A DNA stretch of 64,000 nt from Melanocharis versteri (GCA_013397845.1 VZTG01005429.1:765251-829250); one strand, 5' to 3'. Counted from the stretch's first letter, positions 11,570 through 25,824 are shown. Numbers and translations: made by a program. Notes: generated by a model from the sequence alone, not told the origin.

Positions 11570-13130
11570 CAGCCCACAGGTTCCAGTTAATTAGCAGAAA
11601 TACCCTGCTATTACATTTGATCAGCCTGTCAGTCAAGGAGAATCCCATGGTCCCGCCTGATGTTCATCTCAGGACTGCAGCCATCCACTGTCTGCCAATA
11701 AAATCTAAATCCATTGAGGCCCGTGTGAGCATCCAGCTGGTAACACCTCACACCAGAGCCCTGGGCTTGGGCTCAGCCCTGGCTGCAGCAGAAACCAGCA
11801 GCAGGGGAGCTACAGCAGAAAAACAGCACGAAATAAACCCAGTCTTAGCACCATGGTTGATACAAAAAGCCATAAAAACTTGCGACAATCAAAAAGAAAA
11901 AATGCATGGCAAAACCAAATTAAAGACACTGGCATGACGAGGGTTGCTTTGGAAGAGGCTGCCTAAAATTCCCTCTCCTGAAGGCTGTCACATGTCCTGT
12001 CCTAGCAGGATTATGGCTTGCACACACCAGCACACATCAGCTTGTATCCATAGCCCTAAAATGTTCCTGTCAGTTCTACACTCCACAAAAGCCAGCAAGA
12101 TCCAAGATGCTGCTTCCCCCTGCCCCTGCCTACCCCTGTTGTTGCATCTGCCTGTTCCATCCATCATCATCCCATCCCCAGCTCTACCTCAGCATATGTT
12201 GCAGGAGGAGAAATACAATTAAGTTCAGAAGATTCACTTGGAGGTAAGCAGCTGTCTTGCACCACCTTGGACGTGTTTCCCACGCCTCAATTAGCAGAGG
12301 GAAAGTTGCAGTGCTGAGGGTGGAGGTCTGGAAGCCCCTGTTTCACTGCAGAGCAGACAGGATTCACACTGACACAGCACTGACACTGGCATCCTCTCCA
12401 GGAACACGTCCTGCAGAGGCTCCTGGAGCACTGCTGTGGGTTTGGAGAGGACTCAGCTCCTCAGCTCTTCACCTGCTCACATCCTCATTGCCTGTGCACA
12501 GGATGAAGCTGTGGCTTCCCCTTGTTTCTCTTCAGGGCTGCAGGCTTGGTTTATGATGGTCAGATGAGGGTGGTTACGTGTTCCTACACCAAACCCAGGT
12601 TGTGAATCAGTGCTGTCACCTCTGGATGCTGGCTGGGGATGTGGTGGTGGCAGTGGCACCTGCACTGGGACAATGCGGGCACAGGGCCTGCACACACTGA
12701 GTCAGGATTAGCTGAGTGCCCACAGCACAGACATCCACCAAGACCCTGTGACAATGGCATTTCAGACTGCTGCTTCACAGGAAATGCCTTGATATTCCAT
12801 AAAATAACACCCCAGCCTGTCAGCCAGGGCCCAGACACAGCCCAGCAGTTCACACAGAGCAGCAGGGCTGGTTTAGCTCTCTCCAAAACCCCTTCGCTCC
12901 TCTGCTAAAAGCTTAAATCCCTCTGATGGCCTTCAGGGGAACTCCTGGCCTGCAGAGAGGGAGGGGATTGCGCAGAGGGGATGGAGTGATGCCGGTAAAG
13001 CAGCGGGGAGCAGCTGGGAGAAGCAGCACGGACGGGAGGCAGCCAGACCCTGCCTGGGTCTCTTCTCCAGGGAGGGTTTCCCTGTGGATGCCCGTGCTGT
13101 GTGCCCGTTCTCCAGGGAGCTGTGCGGGGC
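11570..13130. other. Intergenic, no supported feature
   Basis: No supported gene or repeat on either strand. Confidence 0.5.
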
Positions 13131-13690
13131 TATTTCTGTCCCTGCCAGCAGCCGGGAGCCCCGGCGCGTTCCTCTCCCGGCCCTGCTGCTTCCCCCGGGC
13201 CAGGTGTCCCCCTGTGTCCCACGCAGCTCGCTGGGTCCCTGCCAGAGGCCCTGGTGCCAAGGGACGGTGACACAACTCCTGTCTCCCTGAATGGAGCCGA
13301 GAGGGACGGGGAGGGACTCGGAACAACCTGACTCCTGTCACTCCTGTCACTCCCTCGCCTCCGGGTGACCCCGCCGTGCTGGCAGCACCACGCTGCTGTG
13401 GGATGAGCAGCAGGGATGCGTCTGCCCCCGCTGAGACCTCACCAAGCTCACACCTCAGCGTCGCAAACCACAAAACAAGAGCCCCAAACCAACACGACAC
13501 CTCATTTCTGTATCCTCAGCTGTGGCTGCAAACAGCTGAGCCAGACCCACCGCGGGCCGGGTTTCCAGCCTCGGTGGCCGTGCCTGGAGTGCAGGCGCTG
13601 CTCTGGGATGGGGCTCTGATTTGGGGCTCAGCTGCCACATGCCGGCTGCAGCCCCGGCCGGGTGGCAGCTGCTGGACAACCAAAACCGTG
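13131..13690. other. GC-rich block, function unknown
   Basis: Raised GC and scattered CpG (GGAGCCCCGGCGCGTTCC near 13156; CACCGCGGGCCGGG near 13549). Open frames on both strands (up to 195 codons) are by-products of few stop codons in GC-rich DNA, with no domain recognised. Confidence 0.35.
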
Positions 13691-14001
13691 CCTGTCCCCC
13701 CGCCAGCAGTTCCCGTCCCCTCGGGGCATCTCGTTGTGCTGCCTGCAGACAAAAATACTTCTCCAGCTGCTGCCCACCTGGTGCTGGAGACGAGTTCAGG
13801 AAACAGCAATAAGAAACTGAAAATAAAAGGCTGGAAAGAGAGAGATACAGGGCTCATACCAGAAGTGAGAGCGCTAAAAATAGTGGTGATACGCTCACAT
13901 CAGAGCTATAGGTCATAATTAAGCACTTGAGTGTCTTTGGGCGTCGAGCAAGTGCCTCTCCAGCAATAGGAAACTCACAGGGGTTTAACAGGAGAGACGG
14001 T

Positions 14002-14037
14002 GTGTCCTGGGCTCCCAGCGTGTCCTGGGCTCCCAGC
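14002..14037 (+). repeat. 18-bp exact tandem duplication
   Basis: GTGTCCTGGGCTCCCAGC twice in direct succession. Confidence 0.95.
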
Positions 14038-16881
14038 CGGACAATGCCAAAACCAGAGGATGTGTGGGCAGTGCTCCGAGGGGCTGATGGCAGGCGCTGG
14101 GGGGGCATTGCCCCTCTGCCCTGCACTGGGCTCCAGCACACTCCTTTCACCCCCAGCGAAGCTGTGGCGTTTGCCAGGGGATGAAACACCCGCTCCCGCA
14201 GGGAGAGCGAGGGGCAGGGAGGAATGGAAGGCACGGTCACCCCTTGGGGCACAAGCCACTGCTGTATCCCCAGTAGCTCTCAGGAGCTGCTGAGAGGTGG
14301 ATACACCAACGAGATGCAGGAGCAACTGGCAGGGAACCTGCGTGAGGCTCAGGCACGTCAGCATCTCCTTCGTGGTGTTTTGGAAAGGAGAAGCCGCTGC
14401 TCTGAGCCATCTTCCAGCCTGGAGGTGACCCGTGCTTGCTGGGCTGCCCCATCCCAGGCAGCTGCATCTTCCATGGGCAGTTCCCAGCCCCTGAGAGGCT
14501 GGTTGGATTGCCATCCAAGCTTTTATCCGAACCCTAGTTGGTGCTCAAGTGACTGAAATGATCAAGACAAGACACCTGGATGTGCCCTTTCCCCACCGAT
14601 GAAGCCTCAGCTCCACCCCTCCCAACACGTTGTGCAGAACATGGCAGAGTCCCCCTGGCCAGCAGGGACTGCCTGTTCCTGGGGTGCCCCATGTCCCCAG
14701 GAAAAGGTGTTTTTGTGCCAGTGAACTTCTCCAGGGATGAGCAAAGCGGCCCGTGGGTTTGGTTCCCTGCTGCTGTGCCCACCCCAGCGCCTGTGGGTCC
14801 AGCGTGGGCTGAGTGCCCGTGCCAGTGACACCAGAGTCACTAAAAGGTGCCTCTCAAGTCAATTTATGCTGATCTTTAGTTTTGGTATAGAATATCATGC
14901 ATGAGATTGAGCGGAAAATTTCTTCTTTAACTCCTCCAGAAGCAGGATTATTGAACTGAGCTGCTATTCCCTGGAAACCTTTGACTCAAGCATTATGACA
15001 GTGCAGTACAGGAGAAATTCAATACCACAACAGCCCTCGGCTAATCCGTTTTCTCTTCTGGGACCAGGAAAGCTCAGACTGGAATAAGGAAATTTAAAAC
15101 CACTTCAGCTCTAAGAATGAGTGGTAGTTAAAACCAGCATAAAATAGGCGAGGATTTTGAAAACAAACACATGACTTAATCAAACATGATCCTAAAAGAA
15201 GTTAAAGCAGCTACGACCCTCGTGCTGCTCCTGCTCCGTGTGTGCAGGGTGTGTGAACAGGCTGAAGGAGACAGCAGCCAGCAGGGGCTGAGACTTAGGA
15301 GAACTTCATGGCACAGACTTTACCAGTGATGCCTGAAAGAAGGCTACCTGGAACAGAGGCTGGACAGAGTTANAGCAGGAGCACAGCATCGGGGCTGGGA
15401 AGAGGAGACTGGTGTCCACTCTGTGGCCATGACTGAGGGTGCCTCCCCCAGGGGTGCCCCAGGCACCTGCAGCTGCAGAGCTAGACTGGGTTTGAGCCAG
15501 AAGAGCTTGAAAGTTATCATTTTATTTTCTCCCATTCTCCCTATTTTTGGCTGCAGATTCTTGGATGTCTCCTGCCTACTCCGCAAATATGTGACAAGGA
15601 GTAGGTTTGAGATAGTAACAATATTAAAATGAGTCAAAGAGCAGATTGAGCTGAAAGTTAGCACAAATGCAGGATAAAAACCTCTCAGGAAAAAAATAAG
15701 TCAGGTAGGCAGAAGATCCTCGGGAAAAGACTGGGGAGCAAGGGAGTACTGCGGGCTCAGTGGGGTCCCCAGTGCCACATGGTTTAGGAAACCTCATGGG
15801 GACAGTGGTACCTCAGACACGCCCTGCTCAGCACTGCCAGGCTGAACCAGGGAGGCAGAATCCAGAGCAGAATGGGAATGATCCCAAAATACAGGCTGTG
15901 AGGAGAGAGAGGGGGATGGCCAGCCAATAAGCAAACTCCAAGCTATTAAAGGCCAATAAGATCTTGCACCCTCCACAGCCATAAAACCTGAAGGAATAAA
16001 GCTGCTGGATACTGGCACTGTTTAAAGGGAGGGCACAATATTGTGTCACCACACGGTGGCACTGGCCAAGACCCTCGATTAGAGTACACACACACCTGGC
16101 AACGCCTCATTTTTTGTTTATGCCCATCTTTCCTCGGGGGACATCCCCTGGCTTCCTGCAGGGTACACTCCCCTACTCATGGGATGAGGAGCTTTCCCCA
16201 GCACAGAATTTATGTCAAGAGATGATCAGCTGGCTTATTCCAATCACAAAGTATTTTTATATTTTTAACCAGAAATTATAAAAATCCAGGAAATGTGGAT
16301 TTATGGCCTATAAAAGGTTTAGCTTTGGCTGTGACCTAAAGACTTATGTAATTTACTACTGGCCTTAGAGAGGGCTCCAATTCCAGCACCCCAGTGAGCT
16401 CTTTTTGGAGCATTTCTTGATTTGGGCTCTTTTAAAGCACAGTGGGGCAGTCAGTCAGATATGGGAGTTTGGAGGGCAGCTGGGCACTTGCCCCACGGCA
16501 CAGGAGAGCCAGGAAGTGCCAACCTTCAGTTTCTCATGAGGACTGTGGCTGTGCCAAGCTGGAAAACCACACCCCAATCGTGGCCCTTGGTGTTTGGTGG
16601 TGAGACTGCTCCTTTCTCAGCCTTCTCCCTCTCTTTAGGTGAGAGCAAGTCAAAACCTTTGAAGAGATAAATTGAACCAAGGGGTCATACCCACGTCTTG
16701 GCTTGCAGAAGGATCTGCCCCAGGGCTTGGCAGAGTTTCTGCTGTGATGCCAGAGCTGTGGGGGTGGCTCTGGACCAGCTCTCCACCACAACCCACTCTG
16801 ATGCCATCACTGCCTTGGAGGCTTCCCTGAAGATTCACTCCTCATCCAGCCCTGACACATTCTGCCATGAAGGAGAAACGT
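14038..16881. other. Intergenic, no supported feature
   Basis: One ambiguous base at 15373. A TATAAAAGG motif near 16309 has no transcript evidence around it. Confidence 0.5.
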
Positions 16882-17045
16882 GGAATCATAGAATATGCTG
16901 AGTTGGAAGGCACCCACAAGGATCATCAAAGACCAACTCCTGATCCTGCACGGAGCACCCCAACAATCCCACTCTTGTGCCTGAGAGCATTGTCCAGATG
17001 CTCCTGGAGCTCTGGCAGCCTGGGGGCTGTGACCACTGCCCGGGA
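16882..17045 (-). mobile_element. CR1 LINE 3' fragment
   Basis: Plus strand begins GGAATCATAGAATATGCTGAG then GTTGGAAGGCACCCACAAGGA, the reverse complement of the avian CR1 3' end with its terminal ATTCTATG-like repeat. Body typical through the CTCCTGGAGCTCTGGCAGCC portion, then broken off. 5'-truncated, as most CR1 copies are. Confidence 0.93.
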
Positions 17046-20000
17046 GTAACTTCATACCTTTGAGAACATCTCGGGTGATCCATGTCTGGAGGGGGAGAAA
17101 GGATCTGCAGCATCAGTGATTGATTTAGTTTGTGATGAGAGGTGACAAGAGCTGCCTGAGCAGGCTGTGAGATGTACCTAAAAAATGGGATCTGTAAAAA
17201 CAAGGAAGGAAACTGCAGCAGCTGTGGAGAAAAACTCCTATGTCTCTTGTCCAAACATCAAAGCTTCCCTGGAGGAAGGTGTGCTGCACGCTGTGCCCCG
17301 GGGCCAGGATTTGGATGCAGAGCAGCTGGAGGACCAAACACCACCAGCCCTGAAGAACCTCCAGGCTCGTGCCAGTCTGATCTGCAGTTCTCCTGAACCA
17401 TGGCTATCTCAGCTGGCTTTTTGCCCTGATTTTGTCTTTTGGGGATCAGTCTGAGAACAGACCTATATTTTATCATGTTTAGACACCAGCCCAAAGCAAC
17501 ACTGAGCAGTAAGAAGCACAGTCCAGCTTGGTATCATGCAACCCAGCTGCTCAAGGCACAGAGAGCCCAGCAAAGTCTGCTTGGACCGTAAGTGGAACAT
17601 GGAAATTGCCACTTCTCAGCAGATAAAGCTCTGCCAGGGCTGCCTCCTTCTGAAAACTCTCCTTGGGACCTATTCTCATTTCCTTCACCTTTCTATGTCT
17701 GATTTCAGATCACACCTCACACTGCTTGCAAAGCCCAGCTCACAAAACAAGAACGCTTCAACACCCAAGTGCTGCTGCTGTCAGCCCAGAACACTGCTGG
17801 TGGCTCAGCAGAGCTTTGTTAAAGCCTCTTCATTCCTCCAAAAAGTCTCCTCCATGCTTCCTTTTGAAGGTTTCTGACCCATTTGTGTGATTTCCAGGCT
17901 GAGTGAAGTGATGAACCCCCTCTCCTGCCCCTTCATCTGCTGTCAGCTGAGAGGGGCTCCTGTGCCTCTAGCCCTTCTGATGGACCAGGCCATTTTGACA
18001 AAAGGCCATTTCAGGCCATTTTGCAGATATTTCAAAGATATTCTGACCAACAGAGCCCTGAGCTTCCTGCAAACCAGGATAGCAGCAGAGCCTGGACTGG
18101 AAGGGTGTGAAAAGCTGCAGCTTCCCAGGATGAGCAGCCCCACAGGGATGATGGTGTAAACTCCACTCCACCCCGTACCCAGAGCTGCCACCCACCTCCC
18201 TGTTCACAGCTTGCTGCAGTTCAACTACAGCTTTGGCCCAGAGGTGACATTTGGGGCTTTATTGCAGATGCAGGTTGCTATGGTGAAATGACCTTCCAAG
18301 CACCCTGGAAAGTTCAGAGAACGATTAAAAATGCTTGCAAAAGCCAGTCATTGACTTGCTGTGCCCAGCTGATGGCAGGTCATCACTCAAAAAGCAGCAA
18401 AGCTGTTTCTTCACTCCCTTTGCATGAAACCTTTATTCTGTCCTGGTATTCCCTAGTGCTGGTACTGCCAGTCAGACAGTGCTGGGATGTTCCTGGTGCC
18501 CTGCTTCCCTCTGGAAATGGCCTTCCTCATTTTCTCTTCCCACATGTGGAAATCTGCACAGCCCTGAGCAAGGCAAGGATGGGTACCTTGTGTCTGGTGC
18601 TGAGTTTGCAATGCCAGGTTGGGAGGCTGGTCCTGCACCCCCTGAACCTCTGGGCCTGGCTGAGCATCCACCCTTCCTCCCTCCTTCCTTCCTTCTCAGA
18701 GGGAATGAGACACCGCACATCTGCAAAAGGCAGAAGAGCTTTTTTAACTCCTGAGCACCCACACAGTGTTTATTTGCAAGTGAGTCAACCAGACTCTAAT
18801 GGGTTTGTGGATGCTGCACAATTCACCTCTCTCTTATCTCGGCGATTTTCATTACCTTTTGGGCAATTTTGACAAGGATTCAATTTTCCCCACCCACACA
18901 TCCTGCTGTTCTCTCATTGAACTCATCAATTAGCAGCCAAAAAAGTCCTCAGCACCTTTTCTCCCCTGGATTCAGCCTCCCCCATCAGCCTTTAACAACA
19001 TTTCCTTGTGCAGTTATCCACCCCAAACCAGGTCTGGCCTGAAAGACTGAAATTCTTCACACCTGATCCGTCTGGTGCTCATCCCACAGATATCTCTGTG
19101 CCATCCCAGGAGCAGAATCCAAATGTCCCAAACAGGGACAGAGCCATGTGTGGCACCTGCATCCCTGCAACAGCATCTGCCAGGAGCACCTGTGCAGCGG
19201 CAGAACAAGAGTAGAATTTTCTATCATTCTCATCCAGAGTATGCAGAGTATTCCAGAGAAGGATGAGCTGCCTTTGCAAACCAGTGAGCTCTCTGATTTC
19301 CTGATCTTCATTCCTGCTGGCATACAGACAGCTGCACCATTTTCCATCAGTCCAGTTGTTTCCACAAGGTAGGAGCTGGTTCTTCCAGCCTGGAGACACA
19401 GCAGGACCCAGGGTGAGCTGTGGGACACTTGCCCACACTCCTGCTCCCTCCTCCAGCCAGGACAGCTCTGACCCAGGGCAGCACCATCAGGTCTCCTTTT
19501 TCCTTGAAATCAAAGCAAACGTCAGCCTAATTTAGTTTTAAAGGGAGACCTCGAGGTCTGTGTCTGCAGACCAGGCTTTGGGAAAGTCTAAGGATGACGC
19601 TGGGAGGCAGCTCTGCCATCGCTGCCACGAGGGGCCTGGCTGGTGGCAGCTCCATCCCTGCCAGCCCTGAGCCAGGGCAGGGCCTCAGGGACACCAGGAT
19701 GCTGATCCCACCTCAGCCCCGTGCACCGAAAGGTGGAAGTGAAAGCAGATGTGATGTCTGGGAAGGTTTCCAACATGGTTTTTTGGGGCTTTTTTCCTTT
19801 TTCCTCTTCATATAAGCTCCAAATCTGAGACAGCTTAAAAGGCCCCTGGACACAGCAACATTCAGGAGCAGGAGATGGCAGCACCCCCCAACACGTCCCA
19901 AATCTCTGGGCACTGGAGGTGGGCAGGGGAAGGTCCGGGGTAGATGTGAGGAGCAGCAGCCTCTCAGCCCTGCAGCCACACCTGCTGCTGGTGCATGGAT

Positions 20001-20290
20001 TTAGAACTGCAGTTCTCAGGCAGGGAATGAGGGCCTTTAACATCCCACCTGCCAACTGGAACAGAACTTCCCTGCAGGCTGGAGAAGCAGCAGGAAGGGG
20101 AGCTCTGGGGAGCAGCTGCTCAGCCCTTGCAGTGCCAGGAAACCTCCTCTCCCCCACCCTGTCTGGCTCCATCCCAGTGCCCAGCAGGACCTTTCTGTAA
20201 TGATGGAAAAGCTTTCCCTTTCTCCCAAGTGTGAGGTGGCTGCAGGTCCCAGCTCCGGAGCAGACAGAGGCAAATCCCAACTGGAGCAGC
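17046..20290. other. Intergenic, no supported feature
   Basis: Many short overlapping open frames (up to 230 codons, minus, 19.6-20.3 kb) without domains. Small TTCC/CTCC run near 18670. Confidence 0.5.
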
Positions 20291-20294
20291 CACA

Positions 20295-20315
20295 GGGGTG
20301 AGGGGAGGGGAGGGG
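20295..20315 (+). repeat. G-quadruplex motif
   Basis: Four runs of GGGG with loops of 3, 1 and 1 nt: a near-ideal intramolecular quadruplex on the plus strand. Confidence 0.85.
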
Positions 20316-20319
20316 AGCA

Positions 20320-22299
20320 TCTCCTGAACCCCAGAGAGACCCAGTGCTTGGGCTCCTCTGTCCTTCCTCAGACACAACAGCGGCACCTGGGAGAGCTGTT
20401 CCCAGGGAACCGGAGCTTGGCTGCTGCAGGAAGGCCGGGAGAAGGGAACGCTCCAGCACAACGAGTTTTCTCTCAGGCTCCACGGTTTGTTTGAATTGTA
20501 AGAGCACCATCTTGTGTCACAACTCGGGCTGCTCCTGCTCCTGGCCAGAAGCTCGAGCAGAGTGTAACAACCACCAACCCACATCTCTTCCCATCAGCTC
20601 CCTTCCCACTGTCATCCTAAAGTGTTTCAAAAAGCAGGAAACAATCTGCACTCAAAATAGGCTTTTTTAAAAGAAGTGTAACCACAGAGTCACAGCGAGT
20701 CCTGCAGGCTCTGCCAGGAGCTGGAGTGGTCCTCAGCCAAATACCCCTCACAGCTTGTTCTACAGTAGAATTGAGGGGCACTTGTGCATCGGAGATCAGC
20801 AGGATGTTCAACACCAGCTCCAGACTGTATTGCTCAGACAGGATGCTGAAAATGGGAGGTGAAGGCAAAAAGAATCCCAGATTTTGGTTTACTATTTATA
20901 CCATTGTAGAAAAAGGGAAATAGTCTCCCTCAGAAAGTTTGAGGTTTAATTTCCAGCAAAAAAAGTATTTTTCAGTAAAAGCATTTGCATTGAAAAATTT
21001 TATTAACAGTGTGTGTATTCTGCCCTGAACACCTTTGTGTAGGAGACTGACACAACTGAGAGAACTTTTTAAAAATCTGCCTCAGAAACAGCAAGTGCTT
21101 TTCCCATGATCCCATGCCCAGTGCAGACAGGTTTGTTATTTCCATGGCTTCAAACTTCAGTCTCCAAATACCACTGGTAACAGCTTAGCTCAGTTCACAA
21201 CTCTATTCTCACATCTCTCTCAACACCGGATCTGAAAAATTCAATGACTTACGCACAGATCCTCAGGGGCTCCAGGGCTGCTGGAAGAGCTGAAACATTT
21301 CCAGAGTGAAGATTTATGATGTTTCTTCCCTTTTAATGCAGACACACTCTGCTTTAGCCCAATGCAATGTGTGACCTGCCTGAGAATGGACCTGGCCCCA
21401 GAACCATCACTGTGAGGAGAGGGAAATGCATCAGGACATCTGTTCTGCAGAGGCAAAAATCTTGCAGGAAAACTCCACTAACTGAGCAAAAATTATGGCA
21501 CGTTTGTTAAGCATCAGGTTTATAAAGCTTCAAGGTGGTACAACAGTGGCAACAGGACAGTGGGTGGTTCTCATCCATGGATGATTCCAGTGTTTGCACA
21601 CGCAAGTCTGAAGCGTTTTTGTTCTGGAAGTTTTACACTATTTCATGGAGGCCCCTCATCGGTGCCCAAGGGCAGCAGTAACACCTGCAGTGACACTCAC
21701 GGGGAGGGCAGGGCAGCTTTCTGTCCCCAGCACAGCTAAGAAGGGGCTCTCTGCACCAAGAGGGGCTCCCCCAGCCCCTGGGAATAGCCAGGGGTTCTTA
21801 GGGACACTCCTGACACACTGATCAGGACACACAGCTCGACAAGCGTGCTTAGAGGCCAAGTGTTCTGTTTCTGCAGTCACCACGTCCTCATTCTTCTGCC
21901 TTAACAACACATCACTTCCTTTGCTGAGCAGGAAGGAACCAGTGAGCATGCGAGCATTTGAGCTCTGATGAATCTGTGCTAAAACAATTTCAAAAATAAA
22001 TCTCAGTGTCAGCATCTATTTCATCTGAGCTGCATTAAGCAGATCTCCTCCAGATCTGTATCCTAAGAGAGGCACAGACATCACAGCTTTTCTTCACAGC
22101 TTTTGTTTGAGCCCACTATGAGAGAGCAGGATAACACTAGTCCTGGACTGACTCAAACACACAGATAATGACAATATTTGGTGTTAGTGTAAAATCCCCA
22201 ATATTGTGCCTTCTGAGAGCACCAAAACTCTGCAAAATTAACATGAGACTACAAAGAACACACTGACCCAATGCATGTTTCATATACATATTTATATAT
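20320..22299. other. Spacer after SPAG9, no supported gene
   Basis: Composition shifts toward AT on the right. It may include the distal end of the SPAG9 3' UTR if a hexamer near 20999 is used. Confidence 0.45.
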
Positions 22300-25200
22300 A
22301 TTTCATGTACAAAGTTACATTCTGAACCCCATGGATTCAATAATAGAAATAAATACTGAAATAACTACACTGCTATATGAGCTCTTCTGCTCACAGAAAA
22401 GAAGCCTCAAGTTTTAACAGACAGCAAGTTTAACGCTGTAGAATCCATCTCAGATTACAGAGGCAAGTTAAATTCAGCATAAAGTGTCCAACAGACAAAA
22501 CTTTCAAAAATTACAGACCATAAAATGTTTAAAATATATGTTTAAAAGATTGAGCAATGTGCATCAACAAAATTAATAAAGGAAACTTAACCTTGTTAGA
22601 GGGTGGGAGAGACATTTAGTGTATAGAAAAATGCTTTGAGGTGCAACATAGGTTGTTACAATATGGCATAACCTTGTTAGAAAAGAACATTTAATTTCCC
22701 TAAAGAAGAACTGTATTTGAGTTTACCGTGTCTCATTTTACAGAGCAGGGCCTTCACAGGGCCCGCCTCAACAGGGCCATTTACAGAGTGCTAAGTCAGG
22801 TTTAATCCTTTGGTAACTTTTATAATACTCACATGGAAATAAATATTCAGTTACACAGCATTTTTTAAAGACACACGTTCTTTAGAACAGTTAGAATAAT
22901 AAAACAGATTTAACATTTGTTTGTTACTAAGGCAGCCTATGATAAAGTGTCTACGCTCTGTCAGCTCGATCCCATCCAGCGCAGGAAGACCTTCCCAAGG
23001 AATGGACAATGCAGCCTCACCCTCACCATGCAAACACCCCTACATAGGCAAGTCATGTGCTGCATATTTTGTGCTCGAAATGTTTCCAAACTATTAACAA
23101 GCTGTAGCTATCAAGAGATTAGCTCATATTTATTTGATGGTTTAATCACAAGTGTAACGCATAAACACATTCTTGAGACGGAGTTGAGGGTGTATTGTCA
23201 TCCCGGTGCCTGGGGTTTGCATGCTTTACTCACCCTTCAAAGTGACCTTAAGGGCAGTTTAGACAGCCCAGCACACTGTGATGGCAACAGGGACCCAGTA
23301 ATCTACTGTACCTTAGGACAGGGGATAAAGTTTTTAATGAGAAAAATACAGAGAAGTGCACACACCTTTATCTACACCCATAGTGGTACACAGTTCAACT
23401 ACTGTCTGCTTTAAAACCCTTCCACTTTTGGACAGAAACAATCAATCATTCTCTGAAATATTTGCAAGGGCTGGCCCACTGAGGTGACTAAAATGGCGTG
23501 GTGGGCCAGCTCCATTTGGCAAAAGACCAGGTACACACTTGCCAGGTTGCACTGCTCCAGCTGGAGCAGTGACGCCACTCAGAGAAAAAAGCTCATCTCT
23601 AATAACAAATAAAATCCTACACAGAACCAAGGAACAGAATTGTGCGCTTTTTTTTCTGAGAACATGAGGATGTAACAATCAACCAATGAGTAAAAAACTT
23701 CGGAGATTGTGTTTTCCAAAGAGAAAAAAAAAAAATCAAGAAAATGGCAAGAAAAGCAATGAAACTGCACCACTCACAGTGAAGATTCTGCACAACAGTA
23801 AAAGTTTAGACATCATTTTTCTTAAGACATCCAATCCCATAAGTTAATTCAGATGTGCCTCATGTTGAGCATACATGCCTATAAGTTTAAAATAGGTCTA
23901 CGAGTGTTGACTCAGGTTACTTTTGTATAATTGGTATTTGTATAATTTTTAATAAGCTTCCAGACTTTATATTTAAGCCAAAGTACTTTAAGAGTGACGT
24001 TCAAGATGAATTTGGAAAGCAAATTATGAACAACATGCTCTCATCGCTTTTGGCATTGTGAAGAGAAAAATACTACCAAGATATTAGACATCTTTAATAA
24101 GGATTTTTACTACATAGTTCATGTCCTAAATACATATTTACGAGAGGAACAGCTGTGTACAAAATACATCGCTTAAAAAGTATTTATACATATAAATCTA
24201 ACCAATAAACCTGAATGGAGATTTTCTGGTTTATCAGCTATGATATGCATTTGAAAAAGCTGCCTAAATATATATTTACACAATAGACCTCAGCTAAATG
24301 TGTTCATTTAAAAAATTAAGAAAATATATAAACACATGTTTGCCTGATAGACCAGAACTGCTCCTATTGCATAAAAATGTTTAGGCAGTTTTAAAAAAGT
24401 GTTTCTATATTTACTCCTCTAAAACTGTTCAGTTCTCTCACATAATCAAGTTACTAAATTTCTCTGCTAATCTGAACAGCTCCAGTCTTTTGGGGGTAAA
24501 TGCTGGATGTTTATTAAAGCCCCTCAAAACTTTTACTTTCCAGAGACTAAATGAAAGAGCAAATCTGGGTTTTTAAATCTTCTGAAGTACAGAAATCATG
24601 AAGTGTTTAACTTAGGTCTGATACTAATACAGAAATTTCAATGTAAAAGGAAGAGTCTTAAACTCACATTTATGGTTAAAAAAATAGATGGTGAGTAGAC
24701 AATGTCAGCCTAATATTAGAGTCTCCTGACTTTCAGTAATTTTCTCAGTCTTTGTGTTACCTGATAATATTGTTGCTAAATTTTCTTTTTTTTTTTTTAC
24801 TAAATTAGGGTATGGAGCTACAAAAAATACATTTGGTACCTAATTATCTGGCACTACAGTTCCTTTACAATCTCACTTGGGCAGAATGTGGTTTTTTTCC
24901 TGTACACTCTCAAGTCTTTTCTCCTGCTCTAATCGAGGTCTCCAACCTTCACACACGTAGTGCCTCATGAGTCTGACCAACTAGGCAGAGAAGATCATTC
25001 TAGTGCTTAGGACATAAGGAGTTAGACAAGAAAAGAACAAAATATATTCCGTTTGAGAATTTTACAGTTATTTGCCAATTTAAGTAAACCTAAGAATACC
25101 CTTTGGAAACAGAGTTGTTCTGTGTCAGGGAGATGGATAAACATTATGCTCAAAATCGCTCATTACTGAGGGCAGCAGTTCTCAAACGTTAAGGTTCAGT

Positions 25201-25824
25201 AGTGAAAATACGATTTTATTTAAATATTTTCATTTTAATTCCTATACAGCCTCCTCTTTCCCCCCAAATTCTGATAAACGTAACAAATTAAACCGTGTAC
25301 ACTATATGAGCAAGATTTTCCAGGTTTAAAAACAAAAGCTGAAATATACAGTTTGCTTTAGCCCTCACTGAGTATTTGGATGAGTCTTAATAATCCATCT
25401 TCCAATTTGTCCATTTTTTTTTCATACTCTGGGAATAACTTTGCTGTTTTACGCAATGGATTATACAGTGAAACGAAGCTCAGTTGAACAAAGCTGAACT
25501 CAAGTGAGACTACCAAAGAAGTGAACACATGAGATTGCTGTGGTACAGTAAAACTGTCTCAGCTGCTCACTGTGGTGTGCACACCAGCTGGAGAAACATC
25601 TGATTTCCTCACACTGTTCCATTTAACACGGGTGCAGTAAAACAGCACAAGCTAATTCCTGTATAGCCAAAGGGATGACAGGTTTGCAATATAAAGTTAA
25701 ACAGCAAAGAAATGCTTCAACATCATGTAGTGAAACAGGTTCACAAAATAAAAAAACATGCAAAAGCTTTTTTTTTTCCCCACCCCTCCCCGTTTTTTAA
25801 GGTCTCCAACTGCATCCTACAGGC
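22300..25824 (-). other. Probable long SPAG9 3' UTR
   Basis: About 3.5 kb of AT-rich, repeat-free sequence directly after the stop, with few tandem repeats and no recognisable transposons, as expected for a long vertebrate 3' UTR. Minus-strand AATAAA hexamers occur (as TTTATT on the plus strand) near 25217, 24510 and 23129-23134, and another near 20999. A Pumilio-type TGTAAATA site occurs on the minus strand near 24275. The true cleavage site cannot be chosen from sequence, so the left boundary is approximate. Confidence 0.45.

Noticed and set aside
12913..13918. 195-codon minus and 180-codon plus open frames in the GC-rich block
   Set aside because: They overlap in opposite strands with low-complexity composition. 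GC-rich DNA has few stops by chance.
16300..16330. TATAAAAGG as a promoter
   Set aside because: A single motif with no CpG island, initiator or downstream exon.
19588..20280. 230-codon minus-strand open frame
   Set aside because: Non-ATG start in GC-rich spacer, overlapped by other frames, no known family.
1..22000. Possible TOB1 coding exon
   Set aside because: TOB1 is the expected neighbour in human, but no BTG/Tob-domain residues are seen in any frame here.
22917..23414. 165-codon plus-strand open frame
   Set aside because: Starts at TTG and lies antisense to the probable SPAG9 3' UTR. No domain or splice context.
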